Positions 46,314-54,735 of a stretch of DNA of 64,000 nt are shown piece after piece. Source of the DNA: Formosa haliotis (GTDB lineage Bacteria > Bacteroidota > Bacteroidia > Flavobacteriales > Flavobacteriaceae); the NCBI RefSeq assembly GCF_001685485.1, contig NZ_BDEL01000001.1:3569501-3633500 (forward strand), written 5' to 3'. The translations under genes and the position numbers were made by a program. Each line of letters opens with the position of its first letter. Position 1 is the stretch's first letter. The notes under the pieces were generated by a model. The model had not been told where the DNA came from and ran no database searches. It saw nothing but the letters and a program-made list of their open reading frames with translations.

Positions 46314-47099
46314 TTGGAAATCTTTAGAGATCTTTTAAAATTCACATTAGTCGACATAATAGATGTCTTTTTAGTTGCCCTGCTGCTTTACTATGTATAC
46401 AAATTGGTAAAAGGTACAGTGGCTATTAATATTTTTATTGGTATTGTAATAATTTATATTATCTGGAAAATTACCGAAGCCTTGCACATGCAGTTGTTAA
46501 GTAATATTCTTGGCGGATTTATAAGTGTAGGAATGTTTGCCTTAATTGTAGTATTTCAGCAAGAACTCCGTAAATTTTTATTAATGATTGGGTCTACCAA
46601 TTTTAGTAAAAGCCGTCATTTATTTAATCAGCTTAAATTTTTGCATACAGAAAGTAGCGATGAAACCAATGTTGATGTTATAATTTCTGCTTGCACCAAA
46701 ATGGCCTCTACAAATACCGGAGCTTTAATTGTTTTTGAACGTAATAATAATCTCGATTTTCTTGCCCATACGGGAGACGAAATGAATATTACGGTAACAC
46801 AGCCTATTATAGAAAGTATCTTTTTTAAAAATAGTCCGTTGCACGATGGGGCAATAATTATAGCCAATAACATTGTAAAAGCCACTCGTGTTATTTTACC
46901 TGTAAATAACGATAAAAACTTGCCACAACGTTTTGGATTACGTCACCGAGCTGCGGTTGGGGTTTGCGAAAAAACAGATGCCCTAGCATTAGTTGTAAGT
47001 GAAGAAACTGGGCAAATTTCTTATTTTAAAAATGGCGAATTTATAATGTTCGACTCTATAGAAGAGCTAACAACCTTAATTAAAAACGATTTGGCTTAG
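46314..47099 (+). CDS. cdaA: Diadenylate cyclase CdaA
   Basis: CdaA makes cyclic di-AMP from two ATP at the inner membrane. The 261-residue protein has three N-terminal membrane helices (IDVFLVALLLYYVYKLVKGT and neighbours), a linker, then the DAC domain. The catalytic motifs are DGA at 178-180 (SPLHDGAIIIANN) and RHR at 210-212 (GLRHRAAVGVCE). The start is TTG (MEIFRDLL). No CdaR-type partner is adjacent, and the neighbouring gene is an unknown lipoprotein. The stop overlaps the stop of the convergent ABC exporter by 4 bp. Confidence 0.95.
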   Translation: MEIFRDLLKFTLVDIIDVFLVALLLYYVYKLVKGTVAINIFIGIVIIYIIWKITEALHMQLLSNILGGFISVGMFALIVVFQQELRKFLLMIGSTNFSKSRHLFNQLKFLHTESSDETNVDVIISACTKMASTNTGALIVFERNNNLDFLAHTGDEMNITVTQPIIESIFFKNSPLHDGAIIIANNIVKATRVILPVNNDKNLPQRFGLRHRAAVGVCEKTDALALVVSEETGQISYFKNGEFIMFDSIEELTTLIKNDLA

Positions 47100-48862
47100 G
47101 CCGAAAGTTCTTTTAAGAATTGAACTTCGTATAAATTTTTATAGAATCCGTTTTCAATTTTAAGAAGTTCGTCGTGAGTGCCTTGCTCTACAATTTCACC
47201 AGCATCCATAACTATAATTTTATCGGCTTTAATAATGGTTGCTAAACGGTGTGCAATGACGATAGATGTTCTGCCTTTGGTTATTTTATCTGTAGCATTT
47301 TGTATTAACTGTTCTGAATACGAATCTACAGACGATGTCGCTTCGTCTAAAACCAAAATACTAGGATTGGTTACATAGGCGCGTAAAAATGAAATTAACT
47401 GACGTTGGCCAGAAGACAACATAACACCACGTTCCTTAACATTGTATTGGTATCCGCTAGGTAGACTTGAAATAAAATCATGCACCCCAATATCCTTAGC
47501 CGCTTGTATAACTTGCTCCTCGGTAATGTTTGGATTATTTAATGTGATGTTGCTTAAAATGGTATCGGCAAACAAAAATACGTCTTGTAAAACGACAGCG
47601 ATTTGAGAGCGTAAAGAGGAAAGTGTAAACTTTTTAATATCGGTAGAATCTATAGCAATTACACCTTTGTCTATTTCGTAAAAACGGTTTAATAAATTTA
47701 TAATTGTCGATTTTCCAGCACCTGTAGCGCCAACAATAGCAACGGTTTGGCCTGCTTTTACTTCGAATGAAATATCTTTTAAAACCACTTCGTTTTCAAC
47801 GTAACTAAAGCGTACTTTTTTAAATGAAATATCGCCTTTAAATTGATTGGCAATTAAGGTTCCAGAATCGTCAATTTGCGAGGTAGTGTCTATCACTTTA
47901 AAAACACGTGTTGCGGCAACCATACCCATTTGGAAGGTGTTAAACTTATCGGCAATTTGTCTTAATGGTCTAAATAACATCGGAATCATCATTACAAAAG
48001 CTGTTAAATCTCCTAGCGACGAGGAGTTTCTCATTACCGCGTCAATACCACCATACCATGCTACAAGTCCAATTGTGATGGAAGCCGATAATTCGGCAAT
48101 AGGGAAGAAAATCGAGTTGTACCACACCGTTTTTAACCAACCTTTTTTATGGCGTTCGTTAATGGTTTTAAAGTTTTTATACTCGGTTTGCTCGCGTGTA
48201 AATAATTGTAGAATTTTCATTCCTGTTACACGTTCTTGAACAAAGGAATTTAAATTAGAGACTTCGGTTCTTACTTCCTCAAAGGCCTTTTTCATATACT
48301 TCTGAAAAAGTCTTGTGGCATATAAAACCAGAGGCAACATTAAAAATACGATGATGCTTAATTTCCAATTCATAATCACCATAACACCGGCTACCACAAC
48401 CATGGTTAAGGCATCTCTAAAAATCATAAATAAGCCTTCTCCAAAAATATCAGCAATCCGTTCCATATCGGTTACAGAACGCGTTATAAGAACACCTACC
48501 GAAGAGTTATCGTAATACTTCATTTTAAAACGAAGCATATGGTTAAATAATTTTACACGAATATCTTTTACAACACTTTGTCCTAACCAGCCCGAATAAA
48601 AAATAAAAATTAACTGAAAAACAACTTCGCAAACCAATAACCCAATCATAATTAAAATATAGGGTAGAAAGCCCTCGAGTTGTTTGGTGGCAATATTATT
48701 ATCTATGGCTTGTTGTAAAATATAAGGTCTAACCGCTCCAAAAATAGCCAGTAAAATAACAGATAAAAACACCGTTATAAACACCTTGTTATAAGGTTTT
48801 ATGTATTGTAGAAGGCGTTTAAACAAACTAAAGTTTATGCTATTTTTTTTTGTGTTATCCAT
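47096..48862 (-). CDS. ABC exporter with fused membrane and ATPase domains (MsbA-like)
   Basis: A 588-residue half-transporter. The membrane domain (about 20-320, six helices) carries FNHMLRFKMKYYDNSSVG and GLFMIFRDALTMVVVAGVMV. The nucleotide-binding domain (about 345-580) has Walker A GATGAGKST, a Q-loop in VLQDVFLFADT, the ABC signature MLSSGQRQLISF, Walker B ILVLDEATSSVD and the H-loop VIAHRLATI. It forms a dimer that exports lipid or drug-like substrates from the inner membrane. Substrate is unknown. It lies directly beside truA and overlaps cdaA at its 3' end. Confidence 0.95.
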   Translation of the reverse strand: MDNTKKNSINFSLFKRLLQYIKPYNKVFITVFLSVILLAIFGAVRPYILQQAIDNNIATKQLEGFLPYILIMIGLLVCEVVFQLIFIFYSGWLGQSVVKDIRVKLFNHMLRFKMKYYDNSSVGVLITRSVTDMERIADIFGEGLFMIFRDALTMVVVAGVMVIMNWKLSIIVFLMLPLVLYATRLFQKYMKKAFEEVRTEVSNLNSFVQERVTGMKILQLFTREQTEYKNFKTINERHKKGWLKTVWYNSIFFPIAELSASITIGLVAWYGGIDAVMRNSSSLGDLTAFVMMIPMLFRPLRQIADKFNTFQMGMVAATRVFKVIDTTSQIDDSGTLIANQFKGDISFKKVRFSYVENEVVLKDISFEVKAGQTVAIVGATGAGKSTIINLLNRFYEIDKGVIAIDSTDIKKFTLSSLRSQIAVVLQDVFLFADTILSNITLNNPNITEEQVIQAAKDIGVHDFISSLPSGYQYNVKERGVMLSSGQRQLISFLRAYVTNPSILVLDEATSSVDSYSEQLIQNATDKITKGRTSIVIAHRLATIIKADKIIVMDAGEIVEQGTHDELLKIENGFYKNLYEVQFLKELSA

Positions 48863-49606
48863 TTAAAGTAAAATCGATTCTGGGTAAATAATTTTTGTTA
48901 AATATAAGCCATGAGCAGGAACAGAGTACCCGGCTTCACTTCGGTTTTTAGATGAAATTATACGATGTATATCTGCTACTTCAAGTTTCCCTAAACCTAC
49001 GTTTATTAGAGTCCCTACTATAGCGCGAACCATATTTCTAAGAAAGCGATCGGCTGTAATTGTAAAATGCAATTCGCCATCTAAGGTTTCTAAATTTACA
49101 GCCATAATATTACAATTATACGTTTTTACATCGGTATTACTTTTAGAAAAGCATTGAAAATCTTTATACTGCAATAGTAGTTTTGCTGCGGTTTGCATGT
49201 TTTCAATATGTAATGTGGGTTTTACCCAATACGAATCATCAAAATTAAACACATTTTTTTGTAATGCAATACGGTATAAATAGGTTCTGCTTATGGCATT
49301 AAAACGCGTGTGCGCATCTGGTTGAACCGCAAAAATGCGGTGTAAAGCCACGTCTTTTGGTAAATACGAATTGAGTTTATAAAGTAGCGTCTGCTCTTCG
49401 AATTCGCCATCAAAATCGAAGTGCGCAAACATTTGTTTGGCATGTACTCCCGTATCGGTTCTGCCAGCTCCCATAATGGAAATGTTTTCTTTTAAAATTA
49501 CCGATAAAGCCTTTTCAATAACCTCTTGTACAGAAATGGCATTGGGTTGATTTTGCCAACCGTGATAGGCTTTTCCGTTATAAGAAAGTTCTAAAAAATA
49601 TCTCAA
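48863..49606 (-). CDS. truA: tRNA pseudouridine synthase A
   Basis: TruA forms pseudouridine at positions 38-40 of the anticodon stem. The catalytic Asp is in GAGRTDTGVHAKQMFAHF. Other family segments are RYFLELSYNGKAYHGWQNQ, SYWVKPTLH, FLRNMVRAIVGT and NRSEAGYSVPAHGLYLTKI. I start it at TTG 49606 (then RYFLEL), which matches the family N-terminus. The frame extends to an ATG at 49687, but that would overlap the divergent gene start and its promoter. It ends 1 bp before the ABC exporter gene. Confidence 0.93.
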   Translation of the reverse strand: MRYFLELSYNGKAYHGWQNQPNAISVQEVIEKALSVILKENISIMGAGRTDTGVHAKQMFAHFDFDGEFEEQTLLYKLNSYLPKDVALHRIFAVQPDAHTRFNAISRTYLYRIALQKNVFNFDDSYWVKPTLHIENMQTAAKLLLQYKDFQCFSKSNTDVKTYNCNIMAVNLETLDGELHFTITADRFLRNMVRAIVGTLINVGLGKLEVADIHRIISSKNRSEAGYSVPAHGLYLTKIIYPESILL

Positions 49607-49635
49607 GAATAATCGTATTTTTGTTTTTGCAGCCA

Positions 49636-49643
49636 CAAAGATA
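49636..49643 (-). promoter_or_regulatory. -7 promoter box for truA
   Basis: The minus strand reads TATCTTTG, matching TAnnTTTG, 29 bp upstream of the chosen truA start. It supports the short truA start rather than 49687. Confidence 0.45.
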
Positions 49644-49680
49644 ATTAGTTTTACTAGTTTGAACTCACAATATTCTCTTA

Positions 49681-50172
49681 ATGACAAAAATCCTTTTACT
49701 TTCTGATACCCATAGCTATATAGACGACGATATTTTAAAGTATGTAAAGCAAGCCGATGAGGTTTGGCATGCCGGCGATATTGGCGATTTAAAAGTTACA
49801 GATGCTATTAAAGCCTTAAAGCCTCTACGCGCTGTTTATGGTAATATTGATGACGCTAAAGTACGTCAAGAATTTCCTGAAAATAATAGATTTATGTGCG
49901 AAGGTGTCGATGTATGGATTACCCATATAGGAGGTTACCCTAATCGGTATAATGTCTTGATAAAAGAAGAAATTAATGCCAATCCGCCAAAATTATTTAT
50001 CTGCGGACATTCGCATATTTTGAAGGTGATGCCCGATAAAAAATTAAACCTGCTACATATGAATCCAGGTGCTGTTGGGAAATACGGATTTCACAAAGTG
50101 AGAACCATGTTGCGTTTTACTATTGATGGTACCGATATTAAAGATTTGGAAGTGATCGAGTTTAAAAAGTAG
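49681..50172 (+). CDS. YfcE/MJ0936-type metallophosphoesterase
   Basis: A 163-residue calcineurin-like phosphodiesterase with the metal motifs in order: LLSDTHSYIDDD, HAGDIGD, YGNIDD, and CGHSHILKV with MNPGAVGKYG. The fold is the compact YfcE/MJ0936 form, a dinuclear-metal phosphodiesterase. In vivo substrates of this family are uncertain. It is divergent from truA and convergent with DUF4293 at a shared terminator. Confidence 0.92.
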   Translation: MTKILLLSDTHSYIDDDILKYVKQADEVWHAGDIGDLKVTDAIKALKPLRAVYGNIDDAKVRQEFPENNRFMCEGVDVWITHIGGYPNRYNVLIKEEINANPPKLFICGHSHILKVMPDKKLNLLHMNPGAVGKYGFHKVRTMLRFTIDGTDIKDLEVIEFKK

Positions 50173-50209
50173 TATTTTCAGTAATAGGTAACTAGCCTAA
50201 AACATAACG

Positions 50210-50252
50210 TCAAGAAAAAATAAAACCCGAAGCACAACCTTCGGGTTTTTAC
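50210..50252. terminator. Bidirectional terminator between phosphoesterase and DUF4293
   Basis: AAAACCCGAAG (50221-50231) and CTTCGGGTTTTT (50239-50250) form a stem of about 11 bp with a short loop. It has A residues before and T residues after, and serves both convergent genes. Confidence 0.8.
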
Positions 50253-50283
50253 ACGCACTAATACTACTAAGATAAAAGGTTTT

Positions 50284-50694
50284 TTAACGTAACCTGTCTA
50301 CAGATTTTACAAGATCCTCATCCTTTTTAATGGCTTTATTAGCTAACACTAATAATACGATAGAAATTATAGGAAGGAACATCCCAATACCTTTCTCAGA
50401 AACTTGCGTTTCTCCAGATACATTTAGAGACTGATAAACGAAAAATCCTAGTAAAATAAAGTTTAATATGATGTTAAGTCGGCCCAAAACAAATTGAAGC
50501 TTCCTGTTTGAATACAAAAAAATGGTGATTATAGATAATAGCCCAGACGCCAGAAATAAGCCAAAAGCGCTGTAAACATCTTCGGCATAAATTAAAACCC
50601 CTTCTTGATTTGTCCATAAATTGAACACAAAAATAAGTCCGCAAGATACGATTGCGGCTAAAAGAAGGTAAATGGTTTGTATGCGTTGTATCAT
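50284..50694 (-). CDS. DUF4293 membrane protein
   Basis: A 136-residue inner-membrane protein with four hydrophobic helices (YLLLAAIVSCGLIFVFNLW, AFGLFLASGLLSIITIFLYS and others). It begins with the characteristic MIQRIQTIYLLLAA of DUF4293, a Bacteroidota-specific family. The C-terminal tail is basic and short (KSVDRLR). It is divergent from rho across 200 bp, the usual neighbour in Flavobacteriia. Function is unknown. Confidence 0.9.
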   Translation of the reverse strand: MIQRIQTIYLLLAAIVSCGLIFVFNLWTNQEGVLIYAEDVYSAFGLFLASGLLSIITIFLYSNRKLQFVLGRLNIILNFILLGFFVYQSLNVSGETQVSEKGIGMFLPIISIVLLVLANKAIKKDEDLVKSVDRLR

Positions 50695-50817
50695 TTGTAC
50701 TATTTAATCTTGACAGCAAAAATAGTAGTTTCTTTGAGAACATTTGTATAAAAAATTAAAATAAAAGTCGTATAATTGCATTAACAACGTACAACCTCCA
50801 CGGTTTTAGGTCGTTAA

Positions 50818-50852
50818 TTCTTCAGAATAAGATTATATTTTCTTCAGAATAA
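50818..50852 (+). repeat. 13-bp direct repeats in the rho leader
   Basis: TTCTTCAGAATAA occurs at 50818-50830 and again at 50840-50852, identical and 22 bp apart. Both lie in the AT-rich stretch before the rho start. Confidence 0.55.
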
Positions 50853-50894
50853 TTCAATATTTAAATTCTAACTCAAATATTCAATTGAACATCA

Positions 50895-52627
50895 ATGTTT
50901 GAAATCACTCAATTAAAAGAAATGAAGCTTCCTGAGTTACAGGATATTGCCAAAAAATTAAACATCCCTAAGTTTCGTACTCTTAAAAAATTAGATCTAG
51001 TTTATCAAGTATTAGATCATCAAGCAGCAAACCCGAAAGCGGTTATTGAAGCTAAAACAGATACAGCAGTTGCTACTCCCACAGAAGATAATACACCAAA
51101 ACCAAAGCGCGAACGTGTAAAAAAACGTGTTCCTGCAAAGGCGGTAAAACCTAATGTAAAATCGGAATCAGCGCCTGTGGTTGCTGAAGAAAAGGAAGAC
51201 CCTAAAGCTGAAAAAGCGACTCCGGCAAAAACACCGCAACCAAAACATAAACCTAATCCTAGACCTGCGTCTGCAAAAGCAGCACAGGCTAAGACAGAAA
51301 AATCGGCTGCCACGAGTAAAGACGATAAGGCTTCTAATGCCCCTAAGCGGGAGAGTCAATCTAATCGTCCTAAACGAGAAAATCCGAATCAGAAAAAAGA
51401 TTCAGGCAACCAAAGACAAAATCATAAAGCCAATAATACTAACGGGAATCAGCATAATTCTAATAACGGAAACAAAGATAACAGAAACCGTTACAGAGAA
51501 CCAGAATATGAGTTCGATGCTATTATTGAAAGTGAAGGAGTTTTAGATATTATGCAAGACGGATACGGTTTTTTAAGATCGTCTGATTATAATTATTTAT
51601 CGTCTCCAGATGATATTTACGTATCTCAATCTCAAATTCGTTTATTCGGTTTAAAGACTGGAGATACGGTTTTAGGAAATGTGCGTCCGCCAAAAGAAGG
51701 CGAGAAGTATTTTCCGTTAATTAAAGTAAATAAAATTAATGGTTTAGATCCTCAAGTTGTAAGAGATCGCGTGTCTTTCGAGCATTTAACACCATTATTC
51801 CCAAAGAGAAATTCATTTTAGCAGAAAAGCAAAGCACGATTTCAACTCGTATCATGGATTTATTTTGCCCTATTGGTAAAGGACAACGTGGTATGATTGT
51901 GTCGCAACCTAAAACAGGTAAAACAATGTTGTTAAAAGACATTGCTAATGCTATTGCTGCAAACCACCCAGAAGTTTATCAAATTATTTTATTAATTGAT
52001 GAACGTCCAGAAGAAGTTACCGATATGCAACGTCACGTTCGTGGAGAGGTAGTAGCTTCTACTTTTGATAAAGAAGCTCACGAGCACGTAAAAATTGCTA
52101 ATATTGTTTTAGAAAAAGCAAAACGTTTAGTAGAATGTGGCCATGATGTGGTTATTTTATTAGATTCGATTACGCGTTTAGCAAGAGCTTATAACACGGT
52201 TCAACCGGCTTCTGGTAAAATATTAAGTGGAGGTGTAGATGCTAATGCTTTACATAAACCAAAACGTTTCTTTGGTGCCGCTCGTAATATTGAAAATGGT
52301 GGATCTCTGTCTATAATCGCTACAGCACTTACAGATACAGGTTCTAAAATGGACGAAGTTATTTTCGAAGAATTTAAAGGAACGGGTAACATGGAATTAC
52401 AATTAGACAGACGTATTTCTAACCGAAGAATTTTCCCTGCTATCGATTTAATCTCATCAAGTACGCGTCGTGATGATTTATTATTGGACGATACAACCAT
52501 ACAACGTATGTGGATTATGCGTAAATATCTTGCCGATATGAATCCTGTTGAAGCCATGGAGTTTATAAACGAAAGGTTTAAGCAAACAAGAAATAACGAA
52601 GAGTTTTTAATTTCTATGAATAGTTAA
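50895..52627 (+). pseudogene. rho: Transcription termination factor Rho, interrupted by a one-base frameshift
   Basis: Rho is the hexameric RNA helicase for factor-dependent termination. Residues 1-45 are the Rho_N domain. Residues ~50-205 are a Lys/Pro/Asn-rich disordered insert typical of Bacteroidota. Residues ~210-308 are the RNA-binding CSD ([18 protein letters not shown]). The frame ends at TAG 51819-51821 after [15 protein letters not shown]. One extra A in the AAA run at 51803-51805 would give [13 protein letters not shown] and join the next frame (51854-52627). That frame holds Walker A ([10 protein letters not shown]), [12 protein letters not shown] and [18 protein letters not shown]. 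The whole would be ~577 aa, and all domains are intact apart from the single base. A sequencing error is most likely. Confidence 0.9.
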
Positions 52628-52651
52628 TTAAAAACTTAAATTTAAATACAC

Positions 52652-52690
52652 AAAAAAGGCCCATCTCGTTTAAAAGATGGGCCTTTTTCC
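52652..52690. terminator. Bidirectional terminator between rho and the AraC gene
   Basis: AAAAAGGCCCATCT (52653-52666) and AGATGGGCCTTTTT (52675-52688) form a perfect 14-bp stem with an eight-base loop. Confidence 0.92.
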
Positions 52691-52699
52691 ATATATGGG

Positions 52700-53722
52700 T
52701 TATGCTGTAGCAGCTAACGTATTTTGGTTGTCCTGGTATTGTTTTGGACTACAGTTATATTTTTCTTTGAAAATTTTAGAAAAATAACTTCTACTTGTTA
52801 AGCCTACAGTGTAGACAATTTCAGAAATATTTAAATCGGTTGTTTTTATAAGATTCTCGGCAGTTTCTACACGTACATTTCTAATAAAATCGGTTACCGT
52901 TCTATCGTGTAATAATTTGAAACCTTCTTGTAATTTTGAAGGCGATAACCCCGATTTTGAACTTAAATATTTTAAAGTGTATTGTTTTTCTGGGTAGTTT
53001 GTAATAAAGGTTGAAAGATCTTTTATCATTTCCATTTCATCTTTATTCAACGAACCAAATTGGTTATTAGCATGCTCTAAATCGTCTGTATGTTGTTGAA
53101 TTTCTAAAGCTAGAATAGTTTGAACCGTACTTTCTATTAGTAAACGTCTAACCACACCTAATTGATTAATGGCTTCTAATTGTTTAATTTTTTCTGAAAT
53201 TTTTAAGTTATAAGATCCAAAATAGGCAAAATGTTCACCTGGGTTTGGAGTACTAAAAATTTGATTCAATTTAGCATTCAGTTCGTTCTTTTCTAAAGAA
53301 ACATCGTCTGTACTTACAACAATAGTCGAGAAATTAAACGGGATATCTTTTTTAAAATGATATACATTGTTTACGGTTTCTGCACTACGAATAATAGCAG
53401 TTTGAAAAGCATCTAAGGTGTTCGTTTTTCCTTCTACAGAAAAACTGTGTTCTACATGCCCTTCAGAACAATAAGTAAAGTATATAGGAGACGATTTTAG
53501 TATGGTATTTACCAAAGTAAGATCCTGGTTAAACACGACATTAAAAGCAATATAGGTTATACTTTTTTTCACGCTTATACCACTAATTGTACCTACTGCT
53601 AAATCATTATTTAAGGTTAAAACAGATTCTTGATTTACAGAAGATATCTCTCCTCCTAAATGCTGTTGTAAATCTGTTATCATTTTATGTGCCGATGTCG
53701 ATTTTATATGTATGGTTTTCAT
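52700..53722 (-). CDS. AraC-family transcriptional regulator
   Basis: A 340-residue cytoplasmic regulator. The N-terminal ~230 residues are an uncharacterised sensor domain. The C-terminal AraC double helix-turn-helix (about 240-335) has TLKYLSSKSGLSPSKLQEGF, NVRVETAENLIKTTDLNISE and TSRSYFSKIFKEKYNCSPKQ. The sensor has no sugar-binding cupin signature that I can see. The ligand and target genes are unknown. It is convergent with rho at a shared terminator. Confidence 0.88.
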   Translation of the reverse strand: MKTIHIKSTSAHKMITDLQQHLGGEISSVNQESVLTLNNDLAVGTISGISVKKSITYIAFNVVFNQDLTLVNTILKSSPIYFTYCSEGHVEHSFSVEGKTNTLDAFQTAIIRSAETVNNVYHFKKDIPFNFSTIVVSTDDVSLEKNELNAKLNQIFSTPNPGEHFAYFGSYNLKISEKIKQLEAINQLGVVRRLLIESTVQTILALEIQQHTDDLEHANNQFGSLNKDEMEMIKDLSTFITNYPEKQYTLKYLSSKSGLSPSKLQEGFKLLHDRTVTDFIRNVRVETAENLIKTTDLNISEIVYTVGLTSRSYFSKIFKEKYNCSPKQYQDNQNTLAATA

Positions 53723-53783
53723 GAGATTTTGAATTGCGTTAGTAAATGGTGAAATATTTTGCTGGTTACTCGTATTTTAAATT

Positions 53784-53921
53784 TTATTTTGTTTTAAGTT
53801 CAGGTATTATTTTAGAACTAGAATCTATTCTGTTTATCATGCCATTTAAATTGAAAGCTTTAAAGTAAGACGGCTTCCTAATTTGTCCTACACGTGCATA
53901 TTGATTTGAAGTCGGTTTCAT
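53784..53921 (-). CDS. Possible small basic protein (45 aa)
   Basis: An ATG-initiated frame of 45 codons. It reads MKPTSNQYARVGQIRKPSYF, then KAFNLNGMINRIDSSSKIIP and ELKTK. It is basic, soluble, and not hydrophobic. The proportion of charged and aromatic residues is more coding-like than the surrounding AT-rich DNA. I recognise no family, and promoter evidence is weak. Confidence 0.4.
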   Translation of the reverse strand: MKPTSNQYARVGQIRKPSYFKAFNLNGMINRIDSSSKIIPELKTK

Positions 53922-54069
53922 ATTTATTTCAGTTTTCTGGTTATTGATACTTCAAAATTCGGAAAATAGTAGACCGTTCGTCTTACATAATTTACAGATT
54001 GTGTTATATAATTTTAATGTTTTTAGAGTAACTGTCTCATTATAAGGTATTTACATGTGTTATTTTAAA

Positions 54070-54120
54070 ATAAAAAAGCATCTAAAGTGTTAATTGTTTT
54101 AACAGTTTAGATGCTTTTTA
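54070..54120 (-). terminator. Terminator after the response regulator
   Basis: AAAAAAGCATCTAAA (54072-54086) and TTTAGATGCTTTTT (54106-54119) form a 14-bp stem with a 19-base loop. The loop contains its own TTAA-rich pairing (GTTAA/TTAAC). Confidence 0.8.
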
Positions 54121-54140
54121 AGCTAAGATTGTAAATGTGG

Positions 54141-54587
54141 CTATAGTCGCATTATAAAATTCTCCTTATTAAGATTAGATGTGTTGTACTGCCAATTTAT
54201 TTGCAGCACCTTTTCTATAACCGTTTTTAATTTAGAAAAATCGTTAGGCTTATTTATATAAATGTTAGCGCCATTTACAAAGGTTTCGTCTATATCATGT
54301 TCCGACGAGGAGGTCGAATATATCGCAACCGATAAATCTTTAAGGTTTGGTGTGGTACGTATTTCTTGTAAGCACTCTAAACCATTCTTTACAGGCATAT
54401 TTAAATCTAAAAAAACAACTTGAGGTAATTTAGAATTTGGTGCCAATAAATAATCCATAAATTTCTGACCATTATCAAAGGTTGATAATTCTGTTTTAAT
54501 ATGAATTTGGCTTATTGCTTCTTGAAATAGAAACCTATCATCTTCATCGTCGTCTACCAGGGCGACTTTTAATTTTTGTATGTTCAT
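54141..54587 (-). CDS. Single-domain response regulator (CheY/Rcp-like)
   Basis: A 148-residue receiver protein with no output domain. The acidic pocket is in VALVDDDEDDRFLF. The phosphoacceptor is Asp61 in VVFLDLNMPVKNG. The switch Ser/Thr is in IYSTSSSE, and Lys is in YINKPNDF. I use ATG 54587 (MNIQKLKV); an in-frame start at 54608 would add MKSRSVS. It lies 148 bp downstream of the large multi-PAS kinase gene on the same strand, so it is the probable cognate partner. The receiver is of the type found with phytochrome-like or multi-PAS kinases. Confidence 0.9.
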   Translation of the reverse strand: MNIQKLKVALVDDDEDDRFLFQEAISQIHIKTELSTFDNGQKFMDYLLAPNSKLPQVVFLDLNMPVKNGLECLQEIRTTPNLKDLSVAIYSTSSSEHDIDETFVNGANIYINKPNDFSKLKTVIEKVLQINWQYNTSNLNKENFIMRL

Positions 54588-54735
54588 AGAAACACTTCTA
54601 GATTTCATAACAGTACTATGGTAATAAGGCTGTTATAAATCGCATTTAGTTAAATTCGTATTAATCAAAAATAGGGGTAATTCGAGGTCTAAATTTACAA
54701 ATAAAATAGATTCAAAGTCAAAAAAATATTACACC

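Larger units (their letters stand above)
53723..54140. other. Intergenic region between the AraC and response-regulator genes
   Basis: This 418-bp gap holds a possible short gene on the minus strand (53784-53921) and a terminator (54072-54119). I see no RNA gene or complete promoter pair in the rest. Confidence 0.5.

Noticed and set aside
49607..49687. Longer truA N-terminus from ATG 49687
   Set aside because: It would overlap the start of the divergent phosphoesterase gene and the TATCTTTG box, and does not match TruA proteins.
51020..51546. Open frames on both strands in the rho insert
   Set aside because: They mirror the Lys/Asn/Pro-rich disordered insert of Rho; its own frame is continuous with the RNA-binding domain.
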